A stretch of DNA of 64,000 nt from Marinomonas communis (GTDB lineage Bacteria > Pseudomonadota > Gammaproteobacteria > Pseudomonadales > Marinomonadaceae). Made by a program: the position numbers and the translations under genes. The notes below the pieces were generated by a model, which worked only from the letters and a program-made list of their open reading frames with translations, did not search any database and was not told the origin of the DNA. The DNA lies in contig NZ_SNZA01000001.1 of NCBI RefSeq assembly GCF_004363305.1, positions 708,902-772,901 of the forward strand, read 5' to 3'. Below are positions 27,290-35,322 of this stretch, in pieces. Each line of letters begins with the position of its first letter. The first letter of the stretch is position 1.

Positions 27290-28660
27290 ATGCTTTGGGA
27301 CTCCCAACTTATCCAAAAATACAACCTTGCTGGGCCACGCTACACTTCCTATCCAACTGCGCCTCAGTTTTCGACAGACGTCAGCAAGATGGAATTGATC
27401 GGTAAGATGCTAGAGCCCTCACACTCGCCATTGAGCCTATATTTTCACGTCCCATTTTGCGCGCACCTTTGTTACTACTGCGCTTGCAACAAAATCGTGA
27501 CCAAGCAATATGACAAGGGAACTGAGTATGTTGAATTGCTGGGTGAAGAAATGCGCTTACGCGCGTTAATGATCGATCAAAGCCGTCCTGTCACCCAACT
27601 CCATTTCGGTGGTGGTACGCCAACCTTCTTAAGTGAACAGAATCTTGAAACATTGTTCTCTCGGATTCATGAGCTGTTCAATCTGGTTACTGATGGCTCA
27701 CAAGATTTTAGTATTGAAATCGACCCACGGGAAGTAAACCGCAGCCAGCTAGAAGTGCTAAGAAAGCTAGGCTTTAATCGAGTTAGCCTTGGCATTCAGG
27801 ATTTTAACGATGATGTGCAAAAAGCCATTCATCGCATACAGCCTCTAGAACTTGTAGAAAGTGTGGTAAACGATGTTAGAGATCTCGATTTTAACTCTAT
27901 TAATTTCGACTTAATTTATGGGCTGCCAAAACAAACACTGTCAGGTTTTAAAGAAACCCTTGATAAAGTCATTGCCTTGTCACCAGATCGAATTTCAGTG
28001 TTTAACTATGCTCATTTACCACAAAGGTTTGCGCCTCAACGTCGTATCTTAGATGAGGACCTACCCTCACCTGAGCAAAAATTAGCACTACTGAAACTCA
28101 GCATTGATACGTTAACGGACGCAGGTTATGTCTACATTGGTATGGACCACTTCGCTAAACCAAATGATTCATTAACAAAAGCACAACAAGAAGGTCATCT
28201 TCAGCGTAACTTTCAAGGGTACACTACCCACGCTGAAACAGATCTACTAGCGTTTGGTGTTTCAGCCATCAGCCAAGTAGGTAATGCGTATTTTCAAAAC
28301 CATACGGATTTATCACTTTATCAAAACTGCATAGAAAACGGTCAACTTGCCATCATGAAAGGCTACATCAGTTGCCAAGATGACCGAATCAGACATGCAT
28401 TAATCATGCAGCTTCTTTGCCACAACCACTTAAAAAGCAGTGACATTGAACAATCATTCGGCATACGCTTTAGCCAATACTTTGCAGATGAATTGGCCTC
28501 TTTGAAAGCACTTGAAGACGATGGCGTTATAAAGGTCTATTATAATGAAGAGCAAGTTGATCTCGAGATAACGGAAGTCGGTAGATTACTGGTTCGATGC
28601 GTCTGCATGGCATTTGATAAGTACCTAACAAACAACAACAGTTTTTCAAAAGTTATTTAA
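27290..28660 (+). CDS. hemN: Oxygen-independent coproporphyrinogen III dehydrogenase
   Basis: Radical-SAM enzyme that converts coproporphyrinogen III to protoporphyrinogen IX without O2 in haem synthesis. It has 456 residues (E. coli 457). The cluster motif C-x3-C-x2-C is at Cys57, Cys61 and Cys64 in FCAHLCYYCAC. The RYTSYPTAPQF N-terminus and the HFGGGTPTFL motif are typical of true HemN rather than HemW. An FNR box and a -10 element lie upstream. It is placed between the cbb3 assembly genes and fnr, which supports use at low oxygen. Confidence 0.96.
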   Translation: MLWDSQLIQKYNLAGPRYTSYPTAPQFSTDVSKMELIGKMLEPSHSPLSLYFHVPFCAHLCYYCACNKIVTKQYDKGTEYVELLGEEMRLRALMIDQSRPVTQLHFGGGTPTFLSEQNLETLFSRIHELFNLVTDGSQDFSIEIDPREVNRSQLEVLRKLGFNRVSLGIQDFNDDVQKAIHRIQPLELVESVVNDVRDLDFNSINFDLIYGLPKQTLSGFKETLDKVIALSPDRISVFNYAHLPQRFAPQRRILDEDLPSPEQKLALLKLSIDTLTDAGYVYIGMDHFAKPNDSLTKAQQEGHLQRNFQGYTTHAETDLLAFGVSAISQVGNAYFQNHTDLSLYQNCIENGQLAIMKGYISCQDDRIRHALIMQLLCHNHLKSSDIEQSFGIRFSQYFADELASLKALEDDGVIKVYYNEEQVDLEITEVGRLLVRCVCMAFDKYLTNNNSFSKVI

Positions 28661-28689
28661 TTACCCGATCGAGCTCAGGGAGAGTATTT

Positions 28690-29451
28690 ATGGCAATTTC
28701 TAATTCTAATAACCGTTTCAGCAGCAAGCTGACTTCGCAGTACCAAAACTGCAGTCTAAGTGCGCTGTGCTTACCAATCGCGTTGGCTGACGAAGACGTC
28801 AACCGTCTTGATCAGATCATTGAGCGTAAGCGACCACTGAAAAAAGGTGAGCTTTTGTTTCATCAAGGTGAAGAATTTGATTCTGTATTTGCTGTACGTA
28901 CGGGCACACTTAAAACTTTTAACATCACTAACTCTGGTGAGGAGCAAATCACAGGCTTCTACTGCCCTAGCGAGCTCGTAGGTCTAAGCGGTATTGATGA
29001 AAATCACTATCCTGTTTCTGCCAAAGCGTTGGAAACCACCACAGTCTGTGAAATCCCATTTTCACACCTAGAACAACTGTCTTCGCAGATCCCTTCACTT
29101 AAGCATCAATTATTTCGCTTAATGAGCCGTAAGATCTGTGACGACCAACAAATGATGGTGCTCCTAGGCAAGAAGAATGCAGATGAAAAAGTCGCGTCGT
29201 TCTTATTGAATCTATCGCACCGTTTCAAAAAGCGTGGCTACTCAGCGACAGCATTCCGCTTATCTATGTCACGCGGAGAAATTGGTAACTACCTAGGCTT
29301 GGCTGTAGAAACGGTAAGCCGTGTTATGACGCGTTTCCAGAAAAATGGGTTAATTGACGTGGATGGTAAGGAAATTTCGATCATTGATATGGCCGAAATG
29401 GAGAAACTTGTCGGTGCGTCATCAGAATGTGCTACCATTGAGCATGTTTAA
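28690..29451 (+). CDS. fnr: FNR/Anr-family oxygen-responsive regulator with a variant cluster site
   Basis: CRP/FNR transcription factor of 253 residues. The cyclic-nucleotide-like beta-roll is followed by a dimer helix and a C-terminal helix-turn-helix. The recognition helix VETVSR keeps the Glu, Ser and Arg that read TTGAT. Of the four E. coli cluster ligands (Cys20, 23, 29, 122), equivalents of three are visible: Cys21, Cys27 and the Cys in TTVCEIPF. The position of Cys20 is Tyr18, encoded TAC. An extra Cys occurs in GFYCPSEL. It lies 29 bp after hemN and just before apt. The regulator identity is secure; normal oxygen sensing is less so. Confidence 0.92.
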   Translation: MAISNSNNRFSSKLTSQYQNCSLSALCLPIALADEDVNRLDQIIERKRPLKKGELLFHQGEEFDSVFAVRTGTLKTFNITNSGEEQITGFYCPSELVGLSGIDENHYPVSAKALETTTVCEIPFSHLEQLSSQIPSLKHQLFRLMSRKICDDQQMMVLLGKKNADEKVASFLLNLSHRFKKRGYSATAFRLSMSRGEIGNYLGLAVETVSRVMTRFQKNGLIDVDGKEISIIDMAEMEKLVGASSECATIEHV

Positions 29452-29477
29452 TTAACCATTCAGTTAAGGTTTTACCT

Positions 29478-30020
29478 ATGCTTTTTGATGACTTTTACTT
29501 TAAGTCTCTAATTCGCACAGTTGAAGATTGGCCAAAGCCAGGGATTAGCTTCCGCGATATCACCCCTATTTTCACCAACCCGAAAGGGATGCGTATGGTG
29601 GTTGACGCTTATGTACACCGTTACATTGATAGCGACATCACTCACATTGCTTGTATCGATGCTCGAGGCTTCCTGATTGCTTCAGTATTGGCATACGAGT
29701 TGCGCAAACCACTTGTGCTAGTGCGCAAAAAAGGCAAGCTACCAGGTAAAACGATTTCGCAATCCTACGATTTAGAGTACGGCAGTGCCGAGCTAGAAAT
29801 TCAAGAAGATGCGGTTCAAGAAGGTGCTCAGGTTTTGTTATTTGACGATCTGATTGCCACTGGCGGTACTCTTATTGCTGCAATGAGCCTACTGAAACAG
29901 CAAGGCGCAAACATTAAAGAAGTGGCAGCTATTATTGATCTTCCTGATCTAGGTGGCAGTGCTAAGATTCAGGACCTAGACATTCCTGTTTTCTCACTTT
30001 GTGCGTTTGAAGGCGAGTAA
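29478..30020 (+). CDS. apt: Adenine phosphoribosyltransferase
   Basis: Purine-salvage enzyme that joins adenine and PRPP to give AMP in the cytosol. It has 180 residues. The N-terminal DWPKPGISFRDITPIF is typical of Apt, and the PRPP-binding loop is VLLFDDLIATGGTL. It lies 26 bp after fnr, so read-through from fnr is possible. A strong bidirectional terminator follows. Confidence 0.96.
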   Translation: MLFDDFYFKSLIRTVEDWPKPGISFRDITPIFTNPKGMRMVVDAYVHRYIDSDITHIACIDARGFLIASVLAYELRKPLVLVRKKGKLPGKTISQSYDLEYGSAELEIQEDAVQEGAQVLLFDDLIATGGTLIAAMSLLKQQGANIKEVAAIIDLPDLGGSAKIQDLDIPVFSLCAFEGE

Positions 30021-30052
30021 ATAAGCATTTCATAAATTGCTTATTTGAAAAC

Positions 30053-30080
30053 AAAAAAGGTGGCCAAGGCCACCTTTTTT
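30053..30080. terminator. Bidirectional terminator between apt and yfaZ
   Basis: A near-perfect palindrome, AAAAAAGGTGGCC / GGCCACCTTTTTT, lies between two convergent genes, with A and T tracts on either side. Confidence 0.93.
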
Positions 30081-30097
30081 AATCGAAACATCACACC

Positions 30098-30658
30098 TTA
30101 GAAGGTTGTTGAGACGCCAATTGCAACACCCTGATTCATATCAACATCACCGTAACGATCAAGATCGACAGATGTCATTCCGTAACGTAAGAATACACGG
30201 GCATTACGCAATGTACGGTATTCACCACGGATTTCTGCTTGATACAGGCTATCAATGTTTTGGAAAGATAACACCTTTGGCGAGTAGTAAAGAGAACCTA
30301 ACACACTGAAGCGATTAGCGTTAGGGAACGTATAGCGGTAAAAACCGCCTAAAGCCACAGCTGTACCAGCATTATCAACACTGTACTCTTTGGTATCTAC
30401 AGCAAGCAGACGCGCACCCAGACCAACTTGTACTGGGTAATCTTTCGCAACATCGATATCTTCGATGTGTGCACCGATGTAACCGTACTTACCATCATCA
30501 GAATGGTACATACCACCGAAATCAAAGAAATAACGGCCTTGATCTAAGCTTACATCCAGCTTTACTGCATCATTAGAAAGACTGCCATCAACAGTAGTTT
30601 CTGCAGTTGCTTGAACAGAGACAGCAGCCCCAAACACAAGAGGTAATAGTTTCTTCAT
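30098..30658 (-). CDS. YfaZ-family outer-membrane protein
   Basis: A 186-residue exported protein: signal peptide MKKLLPLVFGAAVSVQATAE, then alternating beta-strand segments ending in an aromatic (GVSTTF), as in small outer-membrane barrels. It contains the YfaZ pattern NGSLSNDAVKLDVSLD-like near the mature N-terminus. The function of this family is unknown. The MKK start at 30658 is chosen over ATG 30664. It lies 20 bp downstream of ttcA on the same strand. Confidence 0.75.
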   Translation of the reverse strand: MKKLLPLVFGAAVSVQATAETTVDGSLSNDAVKLDVSLDQGRYFFDFGGMYHSDDGKYGYIGAHIEDIDVAKDYPVQVGLGARLLAVDTKEYSVDNAGTAVALGGFYRYTFPNANRFSVLGSLYYSPKVLSFQNIDSLYQAEIRGEYRTLRNARVFLRYGMTSVDLDRYGDVDMNQGVAIGVSTTF

Positions 30659-30678
30659 TGACATACAGCTTCCTTATA

Positions 30679-31515
30679 TTAAAGCGAGATAACGTTTAAG
30701 CGTTTCATTGCTTCTTCAGATTGTTTCAGACCTTTAAAGTCAAACAATTCAGTGTCCGCCAAATGTGACGGCACAACATTTTGGACCGCTGAGAACATCG
30801 TATCCAAACGTCCTGGGTATTGTTTCTCCCAGCCTTGAAGCATTTCTTTCACTACCTGACGTTGTAGATTTTCCTGAGAGCCACAAAGATTGCAAGGAAT
30901 GATTGGGAAAGACTTCAGTAAAGAATACTGTTCAATATCAGATTCCTTACAAAAAGCCAGTGGACGAATCACAACGTGCTTACCATCGTCACTCAAAAGT
31001 TTAGGTGGCATCGACTTCAACTTACCGCCAAAGAACATATTTAAAAACATGGTTTCCAAAATGTCATCACGGTGGTGACCCAAGGCAATTTTGGTTGCGC
31101 CAATTTCTTCAGCAAAGCCGTACAACGAACCACGACGTAGGCGTGAGCATAAACCACAGGTTGTTTTACCTTCTGGTACGACTTCTTTGACGATACTGTA
31201 GGTATCTTTTTCAAGGATGTGGTAGTTCACACCAAGGCCCGATAAATACTCAGGCAAAACATGCTCAGGGAAGCCTGGCTGTTTCTGGTCTAAATTCACC
31301 GCCACAATTTCAAAATTAATCGGCGCACTCTTTTGTAGATTACATAAGATATCCAGCATAGTGTAGGAGTCTTTACCACCAGACAAACACACCATGACTT
31401 TATCGCCATCTTCAATCATATTGAATTCTGCAATGGCTTGGCCCGTTAGGCGGCGCAGGCGCTTTTGCAGTTTATTCAGTTCAAGCTTTTCTTTTCGATC
31501 GATCTCAGAAGTCAT
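30679..31515 (-). CDS. ttcA: tRNA 2-thiocytidine(32) synthetase TtcA
   Basis: Iron-sulfur PP-loop enzyme that thiolates cytidine 32 in tRNA. It has 278 residues. The ATP-pyrophosphatase loop [12 protein letters not shown] is near residues 44-55. The cluster and catalytic cysteines lie in [12 protein letters not shown] and [22 protein letters not shown] is also typical. It is followed closely by yfaZ. Confidence 0.95.
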   Translation of the reverse strand: MTSEIDRKEKLELNKLQKRLRRLTGQAIAEFNMIEDGDKVMVCLSGGKDSYTMLDILCNLQKSAPINFEIVAVNLDQKQPGFPEHVLPEYLSGLGVNYHILEKDTYSIVKEVVPEGKTTCGLCSRLRRGSLYGFAEEIGATKIALGHHRDDILETMFLNMFFGGKLKSMPPKLLSDDGKHVVIRPLAFCKESDIEQYSLLKSFPIIPCNLCGSQENLQRQVVKEMLQGWEKQYPGRLDTMFSAVQNVVPSHLADTELFDFKGLKQSEEAMKRLNVISL

Positions 31516-31605
31516 TCTAAATTACCATAAAACAGATGGCGGCTATCTTACTACAAGCAGTGTTTGGAAACATCCCATCAAGTTCGCAACAAAACAATAA
31601 ATCTC

Positions 31606-32115
31606 TTAGTGACTAGCGATCGGTTTCACAAAAGTTAACTGACTGCCGCACTGACGACAAAGATACTGACTGCCACGCTTCACACGCCCATGACGGTGGG
31701 CGGTAAATTCATGAGTTCGACACTGGCAGCGGTATTCAAACAGATTCTTTGCTTTCGGCACTTCGAAGTCATGCGTTCGCGAGGCTTCCACATTAAAAAT
31801 GTGCTCCATCACTGCCACCCACTCTTTTCCATGAGGCCTTACTTTACTACCAAAAACCTGATGTACCACAATATGAGCCACCTCATGAGGAACCACCTCT
31901 TCGATAAAGCGCTCTGTATCTTGGGTTAACATAAACAGATTAAAACGCATTTCATTGCGCTGCAGATACGCCGTACCGGCACTGCGTCCGCGTTGCCTAA
32001 AGTTATAGGTCGGCATACTTAACTTGATCTGAAAGTAACGCTCCGCTCGGGTCATGCACTCTTGTACTTTCTCAGCGATTCTATTTTTAAGCTCGGCTGA
32101 TAAGACGTTAGACAT
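31606..32115 (-). CDS. sprT: SprT-family zinc metalloprotease-like protein
   Basis: About 169 residues. It has a zincin motif PHEVAHIVVH (HExxH) and a C-terminal zinc ribbon with CQCRTHEFTAHRHGR and YLCRQCGSQL. SprT is the bacterial relative of Spartan, the DNA-protein crosslink protease, although the bacterial substrate is not settled. The start MSNVLSAEL at 32115 overlaps the 3' end of recQ by 8 nt, so the two repair-type genes are probably co-transcribed. Confidence 0.9.
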   Translation of the reverse strand: MSNVLSAELKNRIAEKVQECMTRAERYFQIKLSMPTYNFRQRGRSAGTAYLQRNEMRFNLFMLTQDTERFIEEVVPHEVAHIVVHQVFGSKVRPHGKEWVAVMEHIFNVEASRTHDFEVPKAKNLFEYRCQCRTHEFTAHRHGRVKRGSQYLCRQCGSQLTFVKPIASH

Positions 32116-33892
32116 CCAGCTTCTCACTTACTTGTTCATTGAATAAATCGCTCGCATTCAACTTACTAAGAATGTCTTTGCTAAGCCCCGTCAAACGACT
32201 CAATGCAGCAATAGACGTTGGGTTAGATTCGAAGATGGCATGCAGTTGCTTCTCTGTAAGGTAATCAGAGGCCCGATTGGTCACACTCCATTGCAATAAC
32301 TTTTGCCAGTTTCCCGAAGGCTTCACCCATTCCTGCGTATCTTTTAGGGCTGGGTAAAACCAATCCGTTGTCGTTAATAGCTGCACTTCCGAACGCAATA
32401 ACGCTCGACATTCTTCACCCAGCCCAACAGAGAAAGGCGTTAATCCTTGAATAAATAGATACCCTTTTGCCAGCAAGCTACGTACCACAGATTTCCACTG
32501 AATTTCGTCTAACGCTGCTCCAGTACCAAACAATGCGTGACCTTCAAGGCGGTAGTTCATTACTTGCTTAGTACGCTTGCCCATCAATGCTTGAATCAAG
32601 GCAGCAAACGGCACCACACCTCTCGTATGATGCACAAGGCTTAAGAGTTTCTGCGCTGCAATGGTGACATTATGCTGCTTGCTGGTTGAACGGCATCGAT
32701 CACACAACCCACACGCTTCTTTAGGTGATTCAGAGAAAGCCTCTAGCAGCACGTTTTGACGACAATCCGTGTGTTCCAGGCAGGACATCAGGCGCCAGAA
32801 CTCGTCTTCCATTTGCTCTTGTCGGACAAACTGCCAAGTCTGCATAACGTCTTGAAGGCCATAAAATAACAACGCCTGTGCGGCACGGCCATCACGGCCA
32901 GCTCGCCCCACCTCTTGCACATAATTTTCTAGCGACAAAGGTAAGTCCATATGCACTACGAAGCGAACGTGGTCCAAATCAACCCCCATGCCATAAGCCG
33001 TGGTCGCCACCAGCACCTGCACTTTACCTTTAGCGAAGCATTGATGAGCCGCTTCTCTTGATTCCGCATTCATACTGGCATGATAACAAGTCGCCGAAAT
33101 CCCTTTGCTAGAAAGCCAACTGGCTAACTCTTCGGATTTAGCTCGGGCACGACAATAAACGATCCCCGGTTGAGCCACTGCATCTTTCATTAAGAAGGAA
33201 AGTAACTGCTGTTTGGCACGTTTTTTTTGCGAGACTTTAAGCTGAATATTTGGACGACTGATACTCTCACGAACAATTCTCGGAGCTTGTAAGCCCAACG
33301 CATTCGCTATCGCTTGCTCTTTGTTGGGCAACAGAGTCCCAGTTAGCGCAATGATAGGCGCACCAGGAAACACCGTTTTCAAACAGCCAAGCTGCGCGTA
33401 TTCCGGGCGAAAATTACGCCCCCAACGTAGAATACAGTGCGCCTCATCCACCGCAATGCAAGCAATCGGTACATCTTCTAATAACCCCATCACACTCGAT
33501 TGCAGAAGCTTTTCAGGCGACATGTACAAGATTTCGACGTCATTATGTCGCAGGCGCCAATACAGATCATTTTGCTCCGCGCCATTTTGCGTGGAGTTTA
33601 AAAACTCTGCTTTAATCCCAAGCCCCTGAAGTGCCTCCACTTGCTGCTGCATAATGGCGATCAAAGGACTGATCACTAAACCAACCCCCTCTCGTGCCAA
33701 AGACGCCACTTGATAAATCGCCGACTTACCAGCTCCGGTTGGCAACAGAGCCAACACATCCTCGCCCTCTGCCACAGCACGAACACACGTTTCTTGTGAA
33801 CCAATAAAAGATGAGTACCCCAAACGTTGCAGGGCATGCTCGAGCGCTGGATCTATTCGCTCTACAGAGTCGTTTTTAACGGGTTTGCTCAT
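32108..33892 (-). CDS. recQ: RecQ-family ATP-dependent DNA helicase (divergent)
   Basis: Superfamily 2 3'-5' DNA helicase of 594 residues. Walker A is LLPTGAGKS and Walker B is VDEAHC. Motif VI is QEVGRAGRDG. The RecQ zinc site has TDC then CGLCDRC, and an HRDC-like tail (YLTEKQLHAIFESNPTSI) ends the protein. Two otherwise strongly conserved RecQ elements differ. The aromatic-rich loop reads CILRWGRNFRPEY, where E. coli has CISQWGHDFRPEY. Motif III reads LTGTLLP, where E. coli has LTATADD. It may therefore be a paralogue rather than the main RecQ. It is coupled to sprT. Confidence 0.88.
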   Translation of the reverse strand: MSKPVKNDSVERIDPALEHALQRLGYSSFIGSQETCVRAVAEGEDVLALLPTGAGKSAIYQVASLAREGVGLVISPLIAIMQQQVEALQGLGIKAEFLNSTQNGAEQNDLYWRLRHNDVEILYMSPEKLLQSSVMGLLEDVPIACIAVDEAHCILRWGRNFRPEYAQLGCLKTVFPGAPIIALTGTLLPNKEQAIANALGLQAPRIVRESISRPNIQLKVSQKKRAKQQLLSFLMKDAVAQPGIVYCRARAKSEELASWLSSKGISATCYHASMNAESREAAHQCFAKGKVQVLVATTAYGMGVDLDHVRFVVHMDLPLSLENYVQEVGRAGRDGRAAQALLFYGLQDVMQTWQFVRQEQMEDEFWRLMSCLEHTDCRQNVLLEAFSESPKEACGLCDRCRSTSKQHNVTIAAQKLLSLVHHTRGVVPFAALIQALMGKRTKQVMNYRLEGHALFGTGAALDEIQWKSVVRSLLAKGYLFIQGLTPFSVGLGEECRALLRSEVQLLTTTDWFYPALKDTQEWVKPSGNWQKLLQWSVTNRASDYLTEKQLHAIFESNPTSIAALSRLTGLSKDILSKLNASDLFNEQVSEKLDV

Positions 33893-33950
33893 GGTTTTTT
33901 ACAACTGATGTGTTTAAACTGTGTCGCGTATAATGAATAGGATCACTTAA

Positions 33951-34604
33951 ATGCAACACCAACCTCTTGATGACTTAGAATTAGAAGAGCTCGAAAACTT
34001 TCTTGATTCCGATGCCGTCCACGAAGACTGCCAAAACTTTGTGATGGCACACGGTTTCCTAACCGCTCTTGCCATTTGCCCAGAGCCACCAGCATCGTCT
34101 CAATGGTTACCGCTTGTTTTCGAAGAAACGCCTAATTTTACCTCTGATAAAGAACAAAAGCACATCGAGAATTTAATGGTGCGTTTGGCATCAGATATTC
34201 AAAAGGAATTAGAGTCTGAAGACGACTTCTTAGTCCCTTGTGAAATCGAAGTAAGCAGCGATCCAAATGAGCTGAGTGAACTTGAAGAATGGGCGTCAGG
34301 CTTCATGGAAGGCGTGTTCTTCACGGAACGTAGCTGGTTTGAAACCGAAAAAGAGGAAGAAGTAGCCGAACTTCTACTACCATTTATGGTGGCATCTGGC
34401 TTGTTTGAAGACGAAGAAGTGCAACAAATTCGTGAAAGCGAGAAACTCACCAAGTCTTGTATCGAGCAAATCCCACAATTGGTAACAGACCTATTTCTAG
34501 TGCTGCGCACCGAGCCAGAGAAAAAGCCTAACAAGCCAAAGCCTCAACGAGGCCCAAAAGGTGGCAAATCCTCTAATAAAGGTAAAGGCGGTAAGAAGCG
34601 CTAG
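33951..34604 (+). CDS. UPF0149/YecA-family protein
   Basis: A 217-residue acidic, helical protein with the family start (DLELEELENFLDSD, HGFLTALAICPEP) and the second motif ASGFMEGVFF. It ends in a Lys/Gly/Pro-rich basic tail (KPNKPKPQRGPKGGK...), a common position for a SEC-C zinc motif in relatives. Here the tail has no Cys, so the zinc site is absent. The function is unknown. It is divergent from recQ. Confidence 0.8.
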   Translation: MQHQPLDDLELEELENFLDSDAVHEDCQNFVMAHGFLTALAICPEPPASSQWLPLVFEETPNFTSDKEQKHIENLMVRLASDIQKELESEDDFLVPCEIEVSSDPNELSELEEWASGFMEGVFFTERSWFETEKEEEVAELLLPFMVASGLFEDEEVQQIRESEKLTKSCIEQIPQLVTDLFLVLRTEPEKKPNKPKPQRGPKGGKSSNKGKGGKKR

Positions 34605-34617
34605 TCGTTTCTCAGTA

Positions 34618-34647
34618 TAAAAAAAGCCGCATCAATGGATGCGGCTA
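34618..34647 (-). terminator. Rho-independent terminator of the Spy/CpxP-like gene
   Basis: AGCCGCATC / GATGCGGCT hairpin followed on the minus strand by seven T residues, 32 bp past the stop of the leftward gene. The plus side lacks a T run. Confidence 0.85.
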
Positions 34648-34678
34648 TCAAGGTGGGGGAACCGATTTCTCATCTGAA

Positions 34679-35122
34679 CTATTTACGGCGATCTTGCATC
34701 AGCTGCACTTGCTGTGGCGTTAACAACGCATAGAATTCATGAGTTGTCTTCGCTTGCTGTACTTCTAGGGTTTGCATCAAATCACTACGTTTCTCAGACA
34801 AATCCGCAACTTGATCAACATAATCTTTATCTACAGGGTTTAACTGCATCATAGGTTTGCGTAGCTCTTGCAGATCTTCGATCACTTCTTGGCGATCTTC
34901 TCTGGCTTCAGCAAACAGCTTTCCGGCTTTCTTTTTCGTACTCGCATCGAGCTTTAATTCAGCCGCCATGCGGTCTAACGCTTGCTCGGAATACGGATCC
35001 ATTGACTTCACTGGCGCTTGAGCCGATCCCGCTGCAAAAGAAGTTGACGCCATAGTCACTGCCGCTGCTGCGACCAAAGCCAATGCTGACTTTTTGTAAC
35101 GCTTCGCATTTAGAGTGGTCAT
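34679..35122 (-). CDS. Spy/CpxP-like periplasmic LTxxQ protein
   Basis: A roughly 147-residue exported helical protein. The signal peptide is KKSALALVAAAAVTMASTSFA. The mature part is charged and helical (LKLDASTKKKAGKLFAEAREDRQEVIEDL) and ends with LTPQQVQLM, the LTxxQ motif of Spy and CpxP. Relatives are periplasmic chaperones or Cpx-pathway modulators. No cpxRA genes are adjacent; the next gene is an unrelated hybrid kinase. I start it at 35122 (MTTLNAKRYKK). Confidence 0.75.
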   Translation of the reverse strand: MTTLNAKRYKKSALALVAAAAVTMASTSFAAGSAQAPVKSMDPYSEQALDRMAAELKLDASTKKKAGKLFAEAREDRQEVIEDLQELRKPMMQLNPVDKDYVDQVADLSEKRSDLMQTLEVQQAKTTHEFYALLTPQQVQLMQDRRK

Positions 35123-35322
35123 ATACACACCTCGCTGTTCGTTAATGATGATTCCATTATCAACCTTTAAATGTCAGTGTGTGTCAGATCGGAGAAATTG
35201 CCTTGTAAAGAAATGCATGCCAACGAGCACATTACACTCAATACGCAAAATCCAAGAAAGGAAGTGCACCGATTAAATGATTGTGCAACCAGAATCATCT
35301 AAAAGCCGCCATTATCGGCCAC

